Below, in pieces: positions 11,724 to 23,766 of a DNA stretch of 64,000 bases. Position numbers and translations under genes: made by a program. Source of the stretch: Macrotrachela quadricornifera (Eukaryota; Rotifera; Eurotatoria; Philodinida; Philodinidae); assembly GCA_022393335.1 (NCBI GenBank), contig JAJEKB010021681.1, positions 105,808 through 169,807 on the forward strand. The letters run 5' to 3'. The notes under the pieces were generated by a model. That model searched no databases. It saw nothing but the letters and a program-made list of their open reading frames with translations, and was not told the DNA's origin. Numbering within the stretch: the stretch's first letter is position 1; each line of letters starts with the position of its first letter.

Positions 11724-13802
11724 TTAAATATTTGCAAGTACACAAAGTTCTTGTACATCTAATTCTCGATTATATACTCGAAATTCATCAATAGCACCTC
11801 GATATGAACTAGCCACAATAGATGATGATTGACAGATAGAACTAGATAATGAAAGACCTGGACTATTGTTGCCAAGTGTAATATAATTATTAAATTGATT
11901 GTTATAAATAGCTGTCACCACTGATGCAATTAATTGACCATTAATAAATAGACGTAAACCATTTGTATATGTATAAATAACAGCTATATGAGTCCATGTA
12001 TTTAATGACAACGTTGTTCCTTGAATACTACTAAGATTTAAATAAGGTGTTATTAATTGAGCAACTAATATACCAGTAGTAGTAAAACCTAGAAGATCAT
12101 AACAAACATTTCCTGTACCATTTTGATAGTTTGATATATGTACTAATGAACCACCTCTAACAATTACTGTTGGTTTTACCCAAAGTGCAATAGAAAATGG
12201 TTGATTATTCGGACGTATTGTTGGAAAAATTTGTGCTTGAAAATAACTTGTATTATATTCGAAAGAAATAGCTTGTTGAAGACGACCTGATGAAATTATT
12301 TTTATATTAGATGCAATACCATGAATCATATTTACACTACGATCAATTAATATGTCAGTTGTATCAAATGGATAATAAGCAAAGAGTGTAGCATCGTTGT
12401 AAATTTGACATGCAGTTCGGGCAACACCAGCCGATATAGTAACGTGATCAATATACCTATATAAAAAGCACATATTGTATCGGTAAGTTATTATAACTTA
12501 AACAATCTATATAACCAATTGAAATTCCTACCCATAAAAATATGATAAAGAATAATTGACTGAAGAACTCAATCCAATATAAGTATCGGCACCAAATGAT
12601 GTTCCTTGATATGGTTTAGTGATACCACGTGAAATAGCATCAATACGACCATTAAGATAAATTAATTGTTGATAAAGAACAGCATCATAAACGACTGTTA
12701 CATGATTCCAATTCGATGGTGAAGTTACAGTTCCACCGGTCAATATATTTACACTACTATTCATTGAATCAAACGATAATGTTATACGACCATTACGAAC
12801 ACTTAAAGAAAAACAAATTAAATCTGAACCACATTGACTAAATAGACCATAATCAACTGAGCTTCCAGCACTTGCTACAAGATACCATAATTGAATAGTA
12901 AAACTTTGTTGTCTCAAATTCACAGGAGATATTCTTATATATTGTTTTCTAAATGCTTCAAATTCAATTGCTGAACGAATATAACTTGTATCCTGACCAT
13001 AATTTGGCATAGTTGAACCATAGATTACACCAGCATAATAGCCATAAAGATCGTTAGGATTTCCATCCAATGGATATAGAGCAGTAATAGTTGATATACG
13101 ATAAGGTGTTTCACTACCAATACATGTCTTTGATGAACAAGCCGATACAATCAAATTGGAACTAGACGCTTAAAATATAGAACAAAGTAAAATTATAATA
13201 ATTTAGTCTTTCTAATTAATGAACTATTCACAATTTGGTGAAGTTTGACGAGGTATAAGTATGAAGACAGGTGGTAGAATAGCTGCAGCTAAACATATGA
13301 CGAGTATAGTGACTACGATAACAACTCGAACAATAAACTTTTTGGTCCTAAATTAAAAAAATATACTTTTTTTAAGAACTATTCATAGGACAACATATCT
13401 TATTTTCTATCTAATAAATTCGATTACTTAATGCGTTGATTAAAGAAACTGGAAGTAGGAGTTTCAGTTATCGATGCAGTGGATAGTTTCTTAAAATCAA
13501 ACGTTGATATTGATGCTTTAATTGGTGATGAATTATTATCATCAATATTTGGAGTTAGTGGTTCTGCGACTATTTCTTTAGGAGATATAGGCGAAGGAAT
13601 TGATTGTGATGATATGTTAGGTTTCGTCTCTTGTAATTGATCGATAACCATCGGTGAAATCTATATAAATAATGCACAAAATATATGTTTATATCTGATG
13701 AAAAATTGATAGCTTTACTTTTGGTAGAATAACATTGAAACGTTTTGGTATGAATGTTATACGAGGTTGTGACGTAGAGCATTTTGATTCCAATTCGACC
13801 AT
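11724..13802 (-). CDS. Type II membrane protein with two LamG-like domains
   Basis: Five exons (13802-13719, 13660-13428, 13347-13232, 13168-12532, 12456-11724) join with matching phases to give 600 residues and no stop. The start has an in-frame TGA two codons upstream. Order: a Ser/Pro-rich cytoplasmic tail of about 105 residues, one TM helix (VRVVIVVTILVICLAAAILP), and two concanavalin-like LamG domains. Each LamG begins with a YPLDG or YPFDT strand and carries the SFTIQLW or PFSIALW strand, the NWNHVTVVYD or TWTHIAVIYT strand, LYLNG/LFINGQ and a final ID-EFRVYNREL-like strand. Such domains bind sugars or matrix proteins, so an adhesion or ligand-binding surface receptor is the natural inference. 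The tail-TM-ectodomain plan matches the genes at 19350-21422 and 32406-42507. Confidence 0.85.
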
Positions 13803-14365
13803 TTTTCAATGTCTAAAGATTTTCTATTAAATCACTAAACAAACGAAAGCAACATAAATAAATGAGTTTTGTTCTGCAGAAGTCGTATTTATGCCGCATA
13901 GAAAAGAATACTTACGAATTTGATCCATAGAATTTTTTAAATTAACTTATATACATATATATGCATAGAAAGTTGTTTTTTTTGTTCTCATCGGTTTTGC
14001 TGACGATAGAATGAATTTATGATAGTTTTAAAATACTTATTATTGGCAAATGAAGACGAACTGTTTTTTCTTAGTCTAAACAATGAGAAACCATTGAATC
14101 AGATATATTTATTTCAGTAATAATAGTTACATGAGTCTCTATTGATTTGTTATTGAATTTGAAATTGCCAAACCATCAACCAATGTATCAGTATAAAGCA
14201 TTATTTAATTAAAAAAAAGCAATATAAAACATTTCTTTTTAGTGGATTCATTGATTTACGTCACTATTTTTGGAAATTAGTTGAATGATTATGGATTAAC
14301 TCTTTTGTGGCGGGGTTATTTTTAGTCGCAAACATATTTGTATTCGACCCAAGAAATAGTTGTAA
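13803..14365. other. intergenic
   Basis: AT-rich sequence containing the presumed promoter side of the LamG gene. No gene seen. Confidence 0.4.
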
Positions 14366-14645
14366 TTACCGTCTATAGAAATTTGTGCGTCTCAAGTTCA
14401 TTGTGCTTTCTATCATTGCTGGAAATTCTAGTGCTAAGTGTTCTCCGTTAAACATGTGGCCAGAAATTCTTAAAAGAGCTAGATGCATGCCAACATGGAA
14501 AATGTTTGATCCTACGAATAATATGTTCGTCATGTACTTCTCTTCACGTATTTGCTTCTCCCAGGCTAGTGCATCCTGACTATGGCTCTGATCTCTGCCA
14601 TTTGTAATCCAATTTTTATTAGAAATATTTCGATGTGAGAGGTAT
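14366..14645 (-). pseudogene. coding-like segment, unrecognised, probably a gene remnant
   Basis: The minus strand is open for about 93 codons after an in-frame TAA and ends at TAA 14368-14366. The product looks like a folded protein (AWEKQIREEKYMTNILFVGS, later GHMFNGEHLALEFPAMIEST, ending NFYRR) and is unlike the surrounding noise. There is no good start codon near the beginning. A possible splice acceptor (GGCAG) lies near 14596, so it may be the last exon of a gene or a severed fragment. I do not recognise the family. Confidence 0.35.
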
Positions 14646-15284
14646 TAATAGTGAATCTTTAGAAGAAATATCATTGGCTCAAATATATTATCGTCAAGCA
14701 CAATAGTTGAAAGAATAGATCATGTCGTTGATTAAAGTATAAAATATATTATTAATATATTCTTGTTCATAAAGTCACTCATTTTTTCACTGAATCATCT
14801 CATATTCTACTCGTTCCATTGAATACCACTCAAGAAAATCTCGATAATACTTATGAGCAATTACAAAAATTCTGTAAGTACAACAAGAAGTAAAGGATAA
14901 TATTAAGTTATTTTATTTAGTGTCAACAATGTTTTTATTTTTATCCTTATCAATAACTTTAAATATGAAAGACCATGTTTTATCACGATAATACGGTCTA
15001 TTGCTTATGTTTTTCACTAGGTACTTTATATATACTATGTTCAAATCTTGTGACTAGACAAACCATTCACATGAGTGCTTCAAATGATTACTGTGACAGC
15101 TTCAACTTTGTACTTTATCAGAACAGCTAACATGATTATTAGATCCTTATCTGATATATTGAAAGGTAAAAAATTTTGTTATAAAATGAAATATTGTACG
15201 AATTGTATTAATCTATTCCAAATGATATGGTAGAAATAGATTCCCATTTCAATATTAAAATGTTTTTATAATTATTCTTATAGG
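14646..15284 (+). pseudogene. decayed coding DNA, unrecognised
   Basis: Short protein-like stretches survive between stops. Examples are SLEEISLAQIYYRQAQ from about 14659 and a run near 14760-14870 containing ESSHILLVP and TTQENLDNTYEQLQKF. No continuous frame and no family can be assigned. It may be the upstream part of the relic that follows, or a different dead gene. Confidence 0.3.
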
Positions 15285-16714
15285 TATTAAACTCGATTAT
15301 CCATCAATCATAATTCAAACGGTAGGCAAACACATTCCTAATGATGACATAGAAAAACTATATTTATTACCATATTCTCAAGCTTTATTTAATAATCAAC
15401 ATTCAGATTATATCTGTGAATTAATAAGAAAATTATCCTCAATAAGATTCTATTTTAAATAAATGGAATAATTTGATGATTACTCGAGAAACTCAATTAA
15501 TGGATGATGAAGATAATTGATGTGCATTTCTTGATAATAAATCTATTGATAATGAAATCAGATGGAATTTTGGAAAAATAGTCGGAAATAAATGGGAAAC
15601 TAAGCTTTTAACACCCATCAATTGGGTAGAAATGAAAAGTTTTTTCGACAATGAATGGAGTTGGAATTGAACTTTTTGACTGATAGATGAAGTGGGGATT
15701 GCTCATTTCTGTTTGAAAGTGGAAAAATCGATTCCATAGACTTGTAACTGAACGATCCTATTTCAACTGATAAAAATTTCTATAATAATCTTCTTTATCT
15801 ATAATTATTTCTTCTCAGTTATACTTTTTACATTTGAAAAAAGAAAAAATTCTTAAGAAATTTATTGGAAAATATCTTTTTTAGCTTTGTTTACAAAAAA
15901 ATGATGAACCATAGACAACTTCATTACCATAATTGCTTATAACCAAGAACAAGCTCATATTTTCTTAACTTACCAACAAACGATTGATACTCTTCTTTCT
16001 ACGCCACTTAAATTGAATCTCGTAATGAAATACTTATAGACTGTCGTCGAATTCATAAGAATAATAAACAAACTCTTACTGAAATTAATTTATTCGATTA
16101 AATGTATGATTCAAATACTGCTGTTCAATGGTATTCACATGAAAATTCTCTTTTTCGAATAATTAATCAAGTTTTGCGATCAAATAATGTTAATACTATA
16201 TTCAAAATGAAATATTTTCTTACGAATCTTTATGGACAATTGAATGAACTATATAAACAAGGAAGTATATTTTATTCACATCAGGAACAAGGAATAGGAA
16301 AAAGTTTATCGTGGTTAACATATGTCTATAATAGAATATAAATATCTTCAACAGATTCAAGGTAGTATTATATCCATCAATACGTTTTGATCAATAACTA
16401 AATCATTAGAAATTGCTTTTCTCTTCGCAGCAACATTAATGACGGATAATGATGTTATTCCAGTAATTTTATGCATTGAAGTAAATCTTTACTGTGAATA
16501 TCTTCGACTTTTTGCTGATATTTCCAAATATTCAATATTTCATGAAAAAGTTTTACTTCCTATGAGTAGTATATTTCGTGTTCAACACAAAGAGACATTG
16601 AATAAACTAGAGGATATTCCTATCATTTATTTAACATTAATCGATCGAAAAGAGCTGTTGAAAAAAAAAAATTTATCAATATTCAACCGTAAAATGATTC
16701 TAAGAAATGATTAA
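15285..16714 (+). pseudogene. ADP-ribosyltransferase (ART) family pseudogene
   Basis: The recognisable core resembles rotifer ART-domain proteins. It has ILIDCRRIHKNN, then VQWYSHENSLFRIINQVLRS with TIFKMKYFLTNLYGQL (16102-16340), then FADISKYSIFHEKVLLPMSS with IFRVQ and IIYLTLIDR (16439-16714). In that family the aromatic WYT-x-ESFLY block starts the domain, and a block of the type FANI...YF..E.EVLF-MH..FRV carries the catalytic Glu region; here that region reads FHEKVLLPMSS. Stops and frame changes separate the blocks: TAA before 16102, one at about 16340, and a shift before 16439. The middle of the domain is lost. Upstream coding relics (15290-15440 and about 15480-15740) may belong to the same or another dead gene. 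No function is expected. Confidence 0.6.
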
Positions 16715-18039
16715 ATGCAGATATATCATGCAGAGATCTCCTAACAGTAATCATCGTGACAACATTTATTTTGCATCATATAAACGCAACAAAAAACTGA
16801 TGTCAATGTCAGTTAATACTACTGTTTTCAATCTTTTTTTTTTATAAACATTCGTTTTATTATGTGAATAATTGTTGCAGAAGAATATTTGATGCTATTT
16901 TCATCTCTTCATTCCTATATAAATCTTGGTAAGTTTAAATAGTATTGTGAATTTATTTATCATTGAATTTAGTATTTTCTTATTAACACATACTTTGAAA
17001 ATATTGTTTCTTACGTTAGATTATGATTGTTATTTTCATTTTGATAACATTGAATTTTCCCCAGAGTTTTATATGATATCGTCATATAAATAAATTTTTT
17101 TTGAAACTCAGAATTTAGATTTATACTTGATTTGATAATAATCGTGTCAAGTGATATCTCTTACTTGATATTCATAATGTTTCGACATTTTTTAATTTGA
17201 TAGGCACGGTAAACTTTTGCAAAGAAAAGTGTTAGGAAGAATTCAATCGAAATAATTCTATTTTAGCACGATCACAAATTTGTGTAATTCACTAACGGTA
17301 TGAATCTATTAATCTTTGTTCATACAAGTCGTATTATAGTTGTCTCGTTATCCATCATTCTCACTCATTCTTTTCTCAAGATAATTCTAAAGATCTGCAA
17401 TTATTTAAACGAGAGATCTATCTGCTTGAAAGGATTGCAATGACTAATAAGATTGAAAAACAAACACATAATTGATAAGCAATGAATTCGATAAACTCAA
17501 AAATATTGGAAAATGACGAACATTTACTGGTTCAATCAGCATGCGCAAGTTTACACTTCTTCCTTCGTGATAAGTGATTTTCATCACAATCATAAAATAA
17601 TGAATCTGCGTAAGAGCATTGTTAGTATTCGTTTGTCTATAACGTGTGCCTTTAATACATATTAACAGATCAGTAGTGCACAATAATCTACGAGCAACAC
17701 TTACAGTCGACATAACATTTCCATTTCGTCCTCAAACTAGTGAAGCACTGTAAGAATCATATTCTATTTCTTGACGACAAGTAAATTAATATAATTAAAA
17801 CATACACTAATGGATCAGAGGAGAACGCCAAACATGTGTCATGACTAATTTCCTCTCTACAAACAAATGATGAGCTCTTATTAAAGGGACATCAAACAAA
17901 AACATATGGTAAAAGAAAATGAAGACCACGACTACATCATTGAATAATAGTATTGTAGAGATAGACATCAAGGCAAACTTTCAAAGAGTGCAACACGGTG
18001 AAGTTTTTGAAAATTCACAGTGGCAGGATTTTTTCCAAA
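16715..18039. other. intergenic, no clear gene
   Basis: AT-rich. A minus-strand frame of 89 codons (17713-17444, beginning MSTVSVARRLLCTT) is open. It shows no recognised domain, and I do not count it as a gene. Confidence 0.35.
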
Positions 18040-18665
18040 GGTATTGGAAAACTGCATGAATTTTGTGGGTTTTGGTATTGTTATTGAGTTTGGGGTTTTA
18101 GTCTTACGCTTGAAGTATGATTATTATTCTAACAAAGTGCAGTTATATGAAGTGAGCCAAAGTGGAGCCTATTAGTCCATACTATACTCATTTTATATAT
18201 AGCAGTTGGATACCGTAAGCACTATTTCGATAACAAAACAATAATACACACAAGCCGAAAATATCATTCCCATAAGAGAACAATAGTTCGCAGAACCCAA
18301 AAGTGCCATTCCCAAAACTGAACAATGGTATTTTGATGGTAGAAGTACTATTCCCATAACAAAATACCATTGTTCTATTTTGAAAATAGTGTTTCCGAGT
18401 TCTGAATAGTATTGTTCTGTTATGGAAATGACGCTTCCGGGATTGTGAGGATTATTGTTCAGTTATAGAAATGGTACTTCCGATATTAGAATACTGTATA
18501 TTTAAAATAGGTGTAGTATAGACTAATGGACTCCACTTTGGTTCACTTTATACGCCTGTGCTTTCGTACAATAATAATCATACTTCCAGCGTGGAATCAA
18601 AACCGAAAACCCGATGACAAAACCAAAACTGACCCAAAACCCAAATGTTTTTTGGTAGATTTTGG
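18040..18665. repeat. foldback 3 with 42-bp internal repeats
   Basis: The left arm (about 18040-18205) pairs with the right arm (about 18500-18665). AAGTATGATTATTATT occurs at about 18114, with its complement AATAATAATCATACTT at about 18570. CCAAAGTGGAGCCTATTAGT occurs at about 18158, with ACTAATGGACTCCACTTTGG at about 18523. The core (about 18225-18480) is built of degenerate 42-bp units containing AACAAT and ATTCCCATAAC, in both orientations. Translated on the minus strand they give a repeated LFxxGNxxFG pattern, probably a by-product of the repeat. No coding gene. Confidence 0.8.
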
Positions 18666-19349
18666 TAATGTAACATCCCTACACAGGAAACATCCTGAGA
18701 TCGAATGAATCTGGCGGACTAGTATTAATATTTATCATCTAATGTAGCCACAACAGTAAAATTCGAAGAACTTTTTTGAAAATCATTGCATTGCAGTAAC
18801 TGTTTTTTTCCGAGCACCGCAGCGATAGATTTTTCATCATAGTGGATATCATTGTAGTGTTGTTATGCACTGATTCCGTTCTCTCTATTACACTAATAAA
18901 TAGACGATGAATAAAAAGAAAAAGAGATATCACACGAGCAATAATAAATGCCAATAAGAAAATGCTCTACTTTGATTCTAAAGTTATTCTATGTATTAAT
19001 TGAGAAAAGAATATCGGATAGAAGACTAAATGATATAACTAGCTCTTACATAACAGTTTCAAAAAGAGATATTCAGATAATCATTTCTTATGAGATATAG
19101 CCAAATGTGGCAATCTAAATAACTACTGCAAAGTCGGAAAATTTTCTTGTCGATAGTTCAATGTAGAAGGTTTAAAAGTTCATTATAATTTAAGTACAAA
19201 CTATTTTTATAAAATAATTTAAATATTTTTCCTCTTGTATACATTAATATTGATATTGTGTAAAATGAGGAATGCTATGGCAATCTATATTTATTGAATT
19301 GAACACCTTTTTATATAAAATACGGAAGTGAAACATATTGTAAAAAAAC
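18666..19349. other. intergenic
   Basis: AT-rich; the 3' side of the gene ending at 19350. Nothing else supportable. Confidence 0.4.
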
Positions 19350-21422
19350 TTAAACACCAAGAAAAAAATCTGCGCTTGTTGAACTTCCACTACCAGGATG
19401 CATAGCCCACATAGTAACAATATATTGGTGACCAATTATTGTTGGAAATGATTGAATGATATAATCAGCTGATACGGTACTCCCACCTACATAATAATAC
19501 GTGCCTGATTGAGGAAAATAAGTAAAACTATTAAATGTAAACGTAGATTTGACACCACCCGTGGATGATGCATTATTTTGATCACAATAATCCCAAGAAT
19601 TTAGATTACCTGTTTCAAAATCTCCATTAACAATTAATTCCGTGCTTGGTGCTAAAAAATCTCGTATCGAAATATTATCAAGAGCAAAGTAACGAGTTTG
19701 CCTACGAAAAGCAAATGCTATACGAGTGACATTTGACTTAGCCGTATAATTATAAGCATATGGATAATAAAAAGTATAGGTGCCACAGCCAACACAATGA
19801 GCCACCATTTCGATATCAGCTATTGTTGCTGTACATATATTGGAAGTAATAGCTAAAATAAAATTTAAATAAAATATTATTCTTTCATTTTCAAACTACA
19901 TACTGATGGTTGAGGCTGCACTCGTTGTACTAACAGCTGAATAATACAATACAGAGATAGAAAGAATTTCATAAACATATCATTTTACTTACTGGTCGTA
20001 GAATCTGTTGTTGTGCTTGTTGTACTGGTTGTAGAATATGTTGTTGTGCTTGTTGTACTGGTCGTAGAATCTGTTGTTGTACTTGTTGTACTGGTCGTAG
20101 AATATCTTGTTGTGCTTGTTGTACTGGTCGTAGAATCTGTTGTTGTGCTTGTTGTACTGGTCGTAGAATATGTTGTTGTGCTTGTTGTACTGGTTGTAGA
20201 ATCTGTTGTTGTGCTAGTTGATATTGTGTCTATAGTGAAAATATATCTCTTATTATTACGTTAAAGATTGATTCACTGATACTTAACATACTGGAATTAT
20301 TATTCACTATTGTTATTGCTGTTTGTGCTGAAAAGAACGTCAAAGTTAAAATACAATCAGGAACAGATATAAACTGCAACTATTCCGATTTGCAAATAGC
20401 TCACAATTGTATGTCTAATTCTCATCGTAATAAAGGCATCTGCATCATGCAAAATAGTAATGATTAATACGTGTTAAAGAGTTTGAACAGCGATATTTGA
20501 TATGAATAGAAAAAAACATGTCTTACTTATCGTGGTATTAGTCGTAGTCTTCAATAAGATTAAGGTTGTTGTGAGTATCGCTGCAAGAGCGACAAGAAAT
20601 AAAGTCAATAGGAGAGCCAATATAAAAAGACGGTAAGGTGAACATGTTAAACACAAATTATGACGCCGTTTTTTTCTCATATTCTCTTTTCTAGTTGTGT
20701 AAAGTTGTCCTCGATCACTCATGTCAAATCGTGATGATTTAGCACTGTTAAAAGTTTGTTTTGTTTTTGAAAAAGAATTCAAACTAGAACTGATTGCTAT
20801 CTGCTTTGTATCATAATTGTCTAAAGGTGTCACCTATTAAAAGAAGACTAAGAATTTATTAGATCTATGAAAAATTGTACAAGTTCAACCTTGGCCGATG
20901 AATTGCGGGACCTAGTTAATGTATTGCGTGTTGTATACTATCGATAAAAAGAAATAAAAAATTTATTAATTATTAACCAACAATGTTAAGATTACTTGGT
21001 GTTGCTGTATCATCGCAGATACTAGCGAAGTTGCAACTGGATTGACAGGTTCAGTCGTAGGTTTCTCATTTACTGAAAGTGAAAAATGATTCCGATCAAC
21101 AACATTTTGTAATTCTTTTATTGATGAAGTTTCCACCACCTTGCTATTTGGATTCATCGAAGATCTAAATGGATGAATAGTAGATTTATTAATCTCTTCT
21201 TTTGATGGAACATTTTGTCTGCTTTTCCTAAGAGATTTGCGAGAATGCGATTTCACTCGAGCAACTCGAATAGCATTGGAAGTTGTGCTTTTCTATTAAA
21301 AACAAACAATGATATAATCAAAAAAGTAGACACATAGATACGTTTCGATGATAATAGTTAAACTGATGTTGTGGTTTTTTAACACTGATCACTGTTACTG
21401 TCGGCTGAGATTGCATATTCAT
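19350..21422 (-). CDS. Type II membrane protein: Thr/Ser repeat stalk plus carbohydrate-binding-like domain
   Basis: Seven exons (21422-21342, 21292-20996, 20833-20527, 20327-20292, 20229-19993, 19936-19904, 19852-19350) join in phase to give 497 residues without a stop. The first about 200 residues are a basic, Ser-rich cytoplasmic tail (KSHSRKSLRKSRQNVPSKEE; later RKKRRHN just before the membrane). The TM helix is LFILALLLTLFLVALAAIL. The stalk exon encodes seven 11-residue units (STTSTTTDSTT type), probably O-glycosylated. The last exon carries VNGDFETGNLNSWDYCDQ, SGTYYYVGG and IIGHQYIVTMWAM, a beta-sandwich pattern seen in carbohydrate-binding or galactose-binding-like modules. A preceding half-domain (FRRQTRYFALDNISIRD) suggests a duplicated module. 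The four introns after the membrane exon are phase 1. A surface lectin-like role is inferred. Confidence 0.8.
19993..20223 (-). repeat. 33-bp tandem repeat, 7 copies, in coding exon
   Basis: Seven near-identical 33-bp units (plus-strand core TGGTCGTAGAATCTGTTGTT) form the Thr/Ser stalk of the 19350-21422 gene. Units alternate between GATTCT-type and TATTCT-type codons, which points to a 66-bp higher-order unit. Expect length polymorphism. Confidence 0.9.
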
Positions 21423-23766
21423 CTGTGTTGAGTATTGTTTTTATTCCTAAATCTAAGAATGTTCTTACATATATTTCGTAAAATTACGTTCTATAAAAAA
21501 AATATATTTAACATATTCAATTACTTGTTTTGGTTGAAATTCAATGTTTCATATACATTTTTCCTTGTTTCATTCTTATGAAAAAAATTTTATTGCTGTG
21601 CGTGTTTGATTTTATTAGGCTTCCATATAATTAAAAAAATCTAATTAGCTACTACATAATGTCTTGAGAACGACCTATATTATTTTTATTTACAAGGGCT
21701 TCTGCGATTATTTTTGATTGGTTCACAAGTAATAAAACGAAATAATCTATATGCAACATTCTGACAACTTCAAAATCGTCAATGTTCGTAATGACTACAA
21801 GTTACATGAGAGTTCAATTGTTAATTATCAATTTATTCTCTCGTTATATTCAGTATTTAATCAGTCTGAATTTTCAACGTTTTCATCTTTCCATGAGATA
21901 CTTTTCTCTTAATTTATCCATCTTTAAATTTTTGTACATTCTTAGTCAACTTTTACAGCAACATGACTATAAGTAGTTCATTTGGAAAGAGTTTTAAAGC
22001 AGGGTTCCATGAGCTCTATCGATTGATACTCCGAAATTTTCCACAGCTCGTGTCATTCGTGAAAATGAGCAAAAAATGACATAAACATATTACATCGTCC
22101 AATAAGGTTGAAATTTATCGATGGAATGAGAGATTTTCACAACTGTAGGCATATGTTTTGTATAGAGTTGGTGAAAGTTTTGGTCTAAATTAATGATTTA
22201 GTTGAAGTTAGTCGAAAGAAGTGGTTTATGCTTTTGCAATATGTCTGCAAATTGGTAATGATAGGATAGTTGTGGCACTGGATCATAAATAAGTGAATAA
22301 GCTTTTCAAAATGATTGAATTTGATTAGTCATCTATTGATGTACTCCTCATTGTAGGTGAAAAACTATTTTCATACAACCAACTCCTTCTTTTAGATTAG
22401 TAGGTATGAAATCGAAAGAGATATTCAATAAACAATAGCATTGGCTAAACATATAATTAACAAAACTGATAACACTTTGAACTATAGTAACTAGGGAGAC
22501 AGAAGATGAAGAAAAGTATTATAGTGCACTCTTGATACATAGACAATGCGTTTACACAAAGAATCGATAAATTGAGTTTTGCTAATTTTGAAAGATATTG
22601 AAGATGACGAATATTTTGTGACTTGAAAAATAAATGGAAATAAACCACCAGTTGCAGCAGGCTTCAATCAATGCAATGCTATTCAATATAGTTAACAAAC
22701 TTTTCTGTTGTTTTTCTGCTTCTCATACAGATATTTTGCTTCTTAACCAACTATGTTATATTCGAAATAGTTGACAACATTTCTTAGAAAGAAGTTAAAC
22801 ATAAAATATTTTCAGTGAGAGAATTCTGTCGAGAATGGTTATTGAATCAATATATTGCATTGTGAACATGAAATCATCATATTCATTAGAAAGCCCAATA
22901 AAATGATAGGCTTTTCCATGATTGTATTTTTGATATATTTAAACTTGTATATCAGATGAAATGCATAATTGATTTTTTGTATATTCCAAATATGCAAATA
23001 CATGTGTTTGATCTCATTTGGAATTGAATCTTTTAATATTTTACTTTTCTTATTTCAAATTTCATAGCGGAAAATTTGAGACGAATCATTTTACTGATAG
23101 AAAGTGAGAGAATTTTTTTCATTAGTTAAAATGTTTTAGTTCCACATCTATTGATTGTACTGACAAATTAACCACTACGGAAAATATAATTATATCATTA
23201 TATAGACCGCATCAAACTGTATTTGACGCCGCTCAAAAACTTTTAGAATAATGTTCTAGAGACAATTTGTCAACGTTTATCGGAGAACTATAAAAGACGC
23301 AATATACCAAAGCCAGCTTTTTTCTCTGCTTACATACGATTCTACATATGAACACACTAAGATTATTAATTGAGAGATTTCATTGAGTTCTAACTTCGAA
23401 CTCTGTGGAACACCTTTCTGGGCAGATGTCTGCTGATTTTACTAATCATAGAGTCTGATTTATCTAATGAAGAACATGTATCTTGGCTTTTTCTCACGAA
23501 TGCTATAAGTTGTGAAAAATCCATGACTACCGATCGATAGATCTCATCAAATTGTACGTTGAAATTCTCTGGAACAGTTGGAACACGTTCCTGGATGAAT
23601 GTCTGCTAGTTTTACGCGAATATGTTGCTAACTTTACTCACGTGTTCAGTTGAACTTTCTTTTAATTTATCTCGTATTTCATAGACTGTTGAATAGAGAA
23701 TCATCTCAAATAGACAAAATCAAATACAATTTGATCTATTTTTTTTCTGGCAGCTTAATTATTTAT
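21423..23766. other. intergenic, no gene seen
   Basis: AT-rich. Two loosely similar segments (about 23385-23445 and 23560-23620, sharing TCTGTGGAACAC/TCTGGAACAG and ATGTCTGCT[GA][GA]TTTTAC) suggest an old duplication. No coding feature is supported. Confidence 0.4.

Noticed and set aside
20013..20264. Val/Leu repeat protein on the plus strand
   Set aside because: It is antisense to the Thr/Ser stalk repeats of the minus-strand gene.
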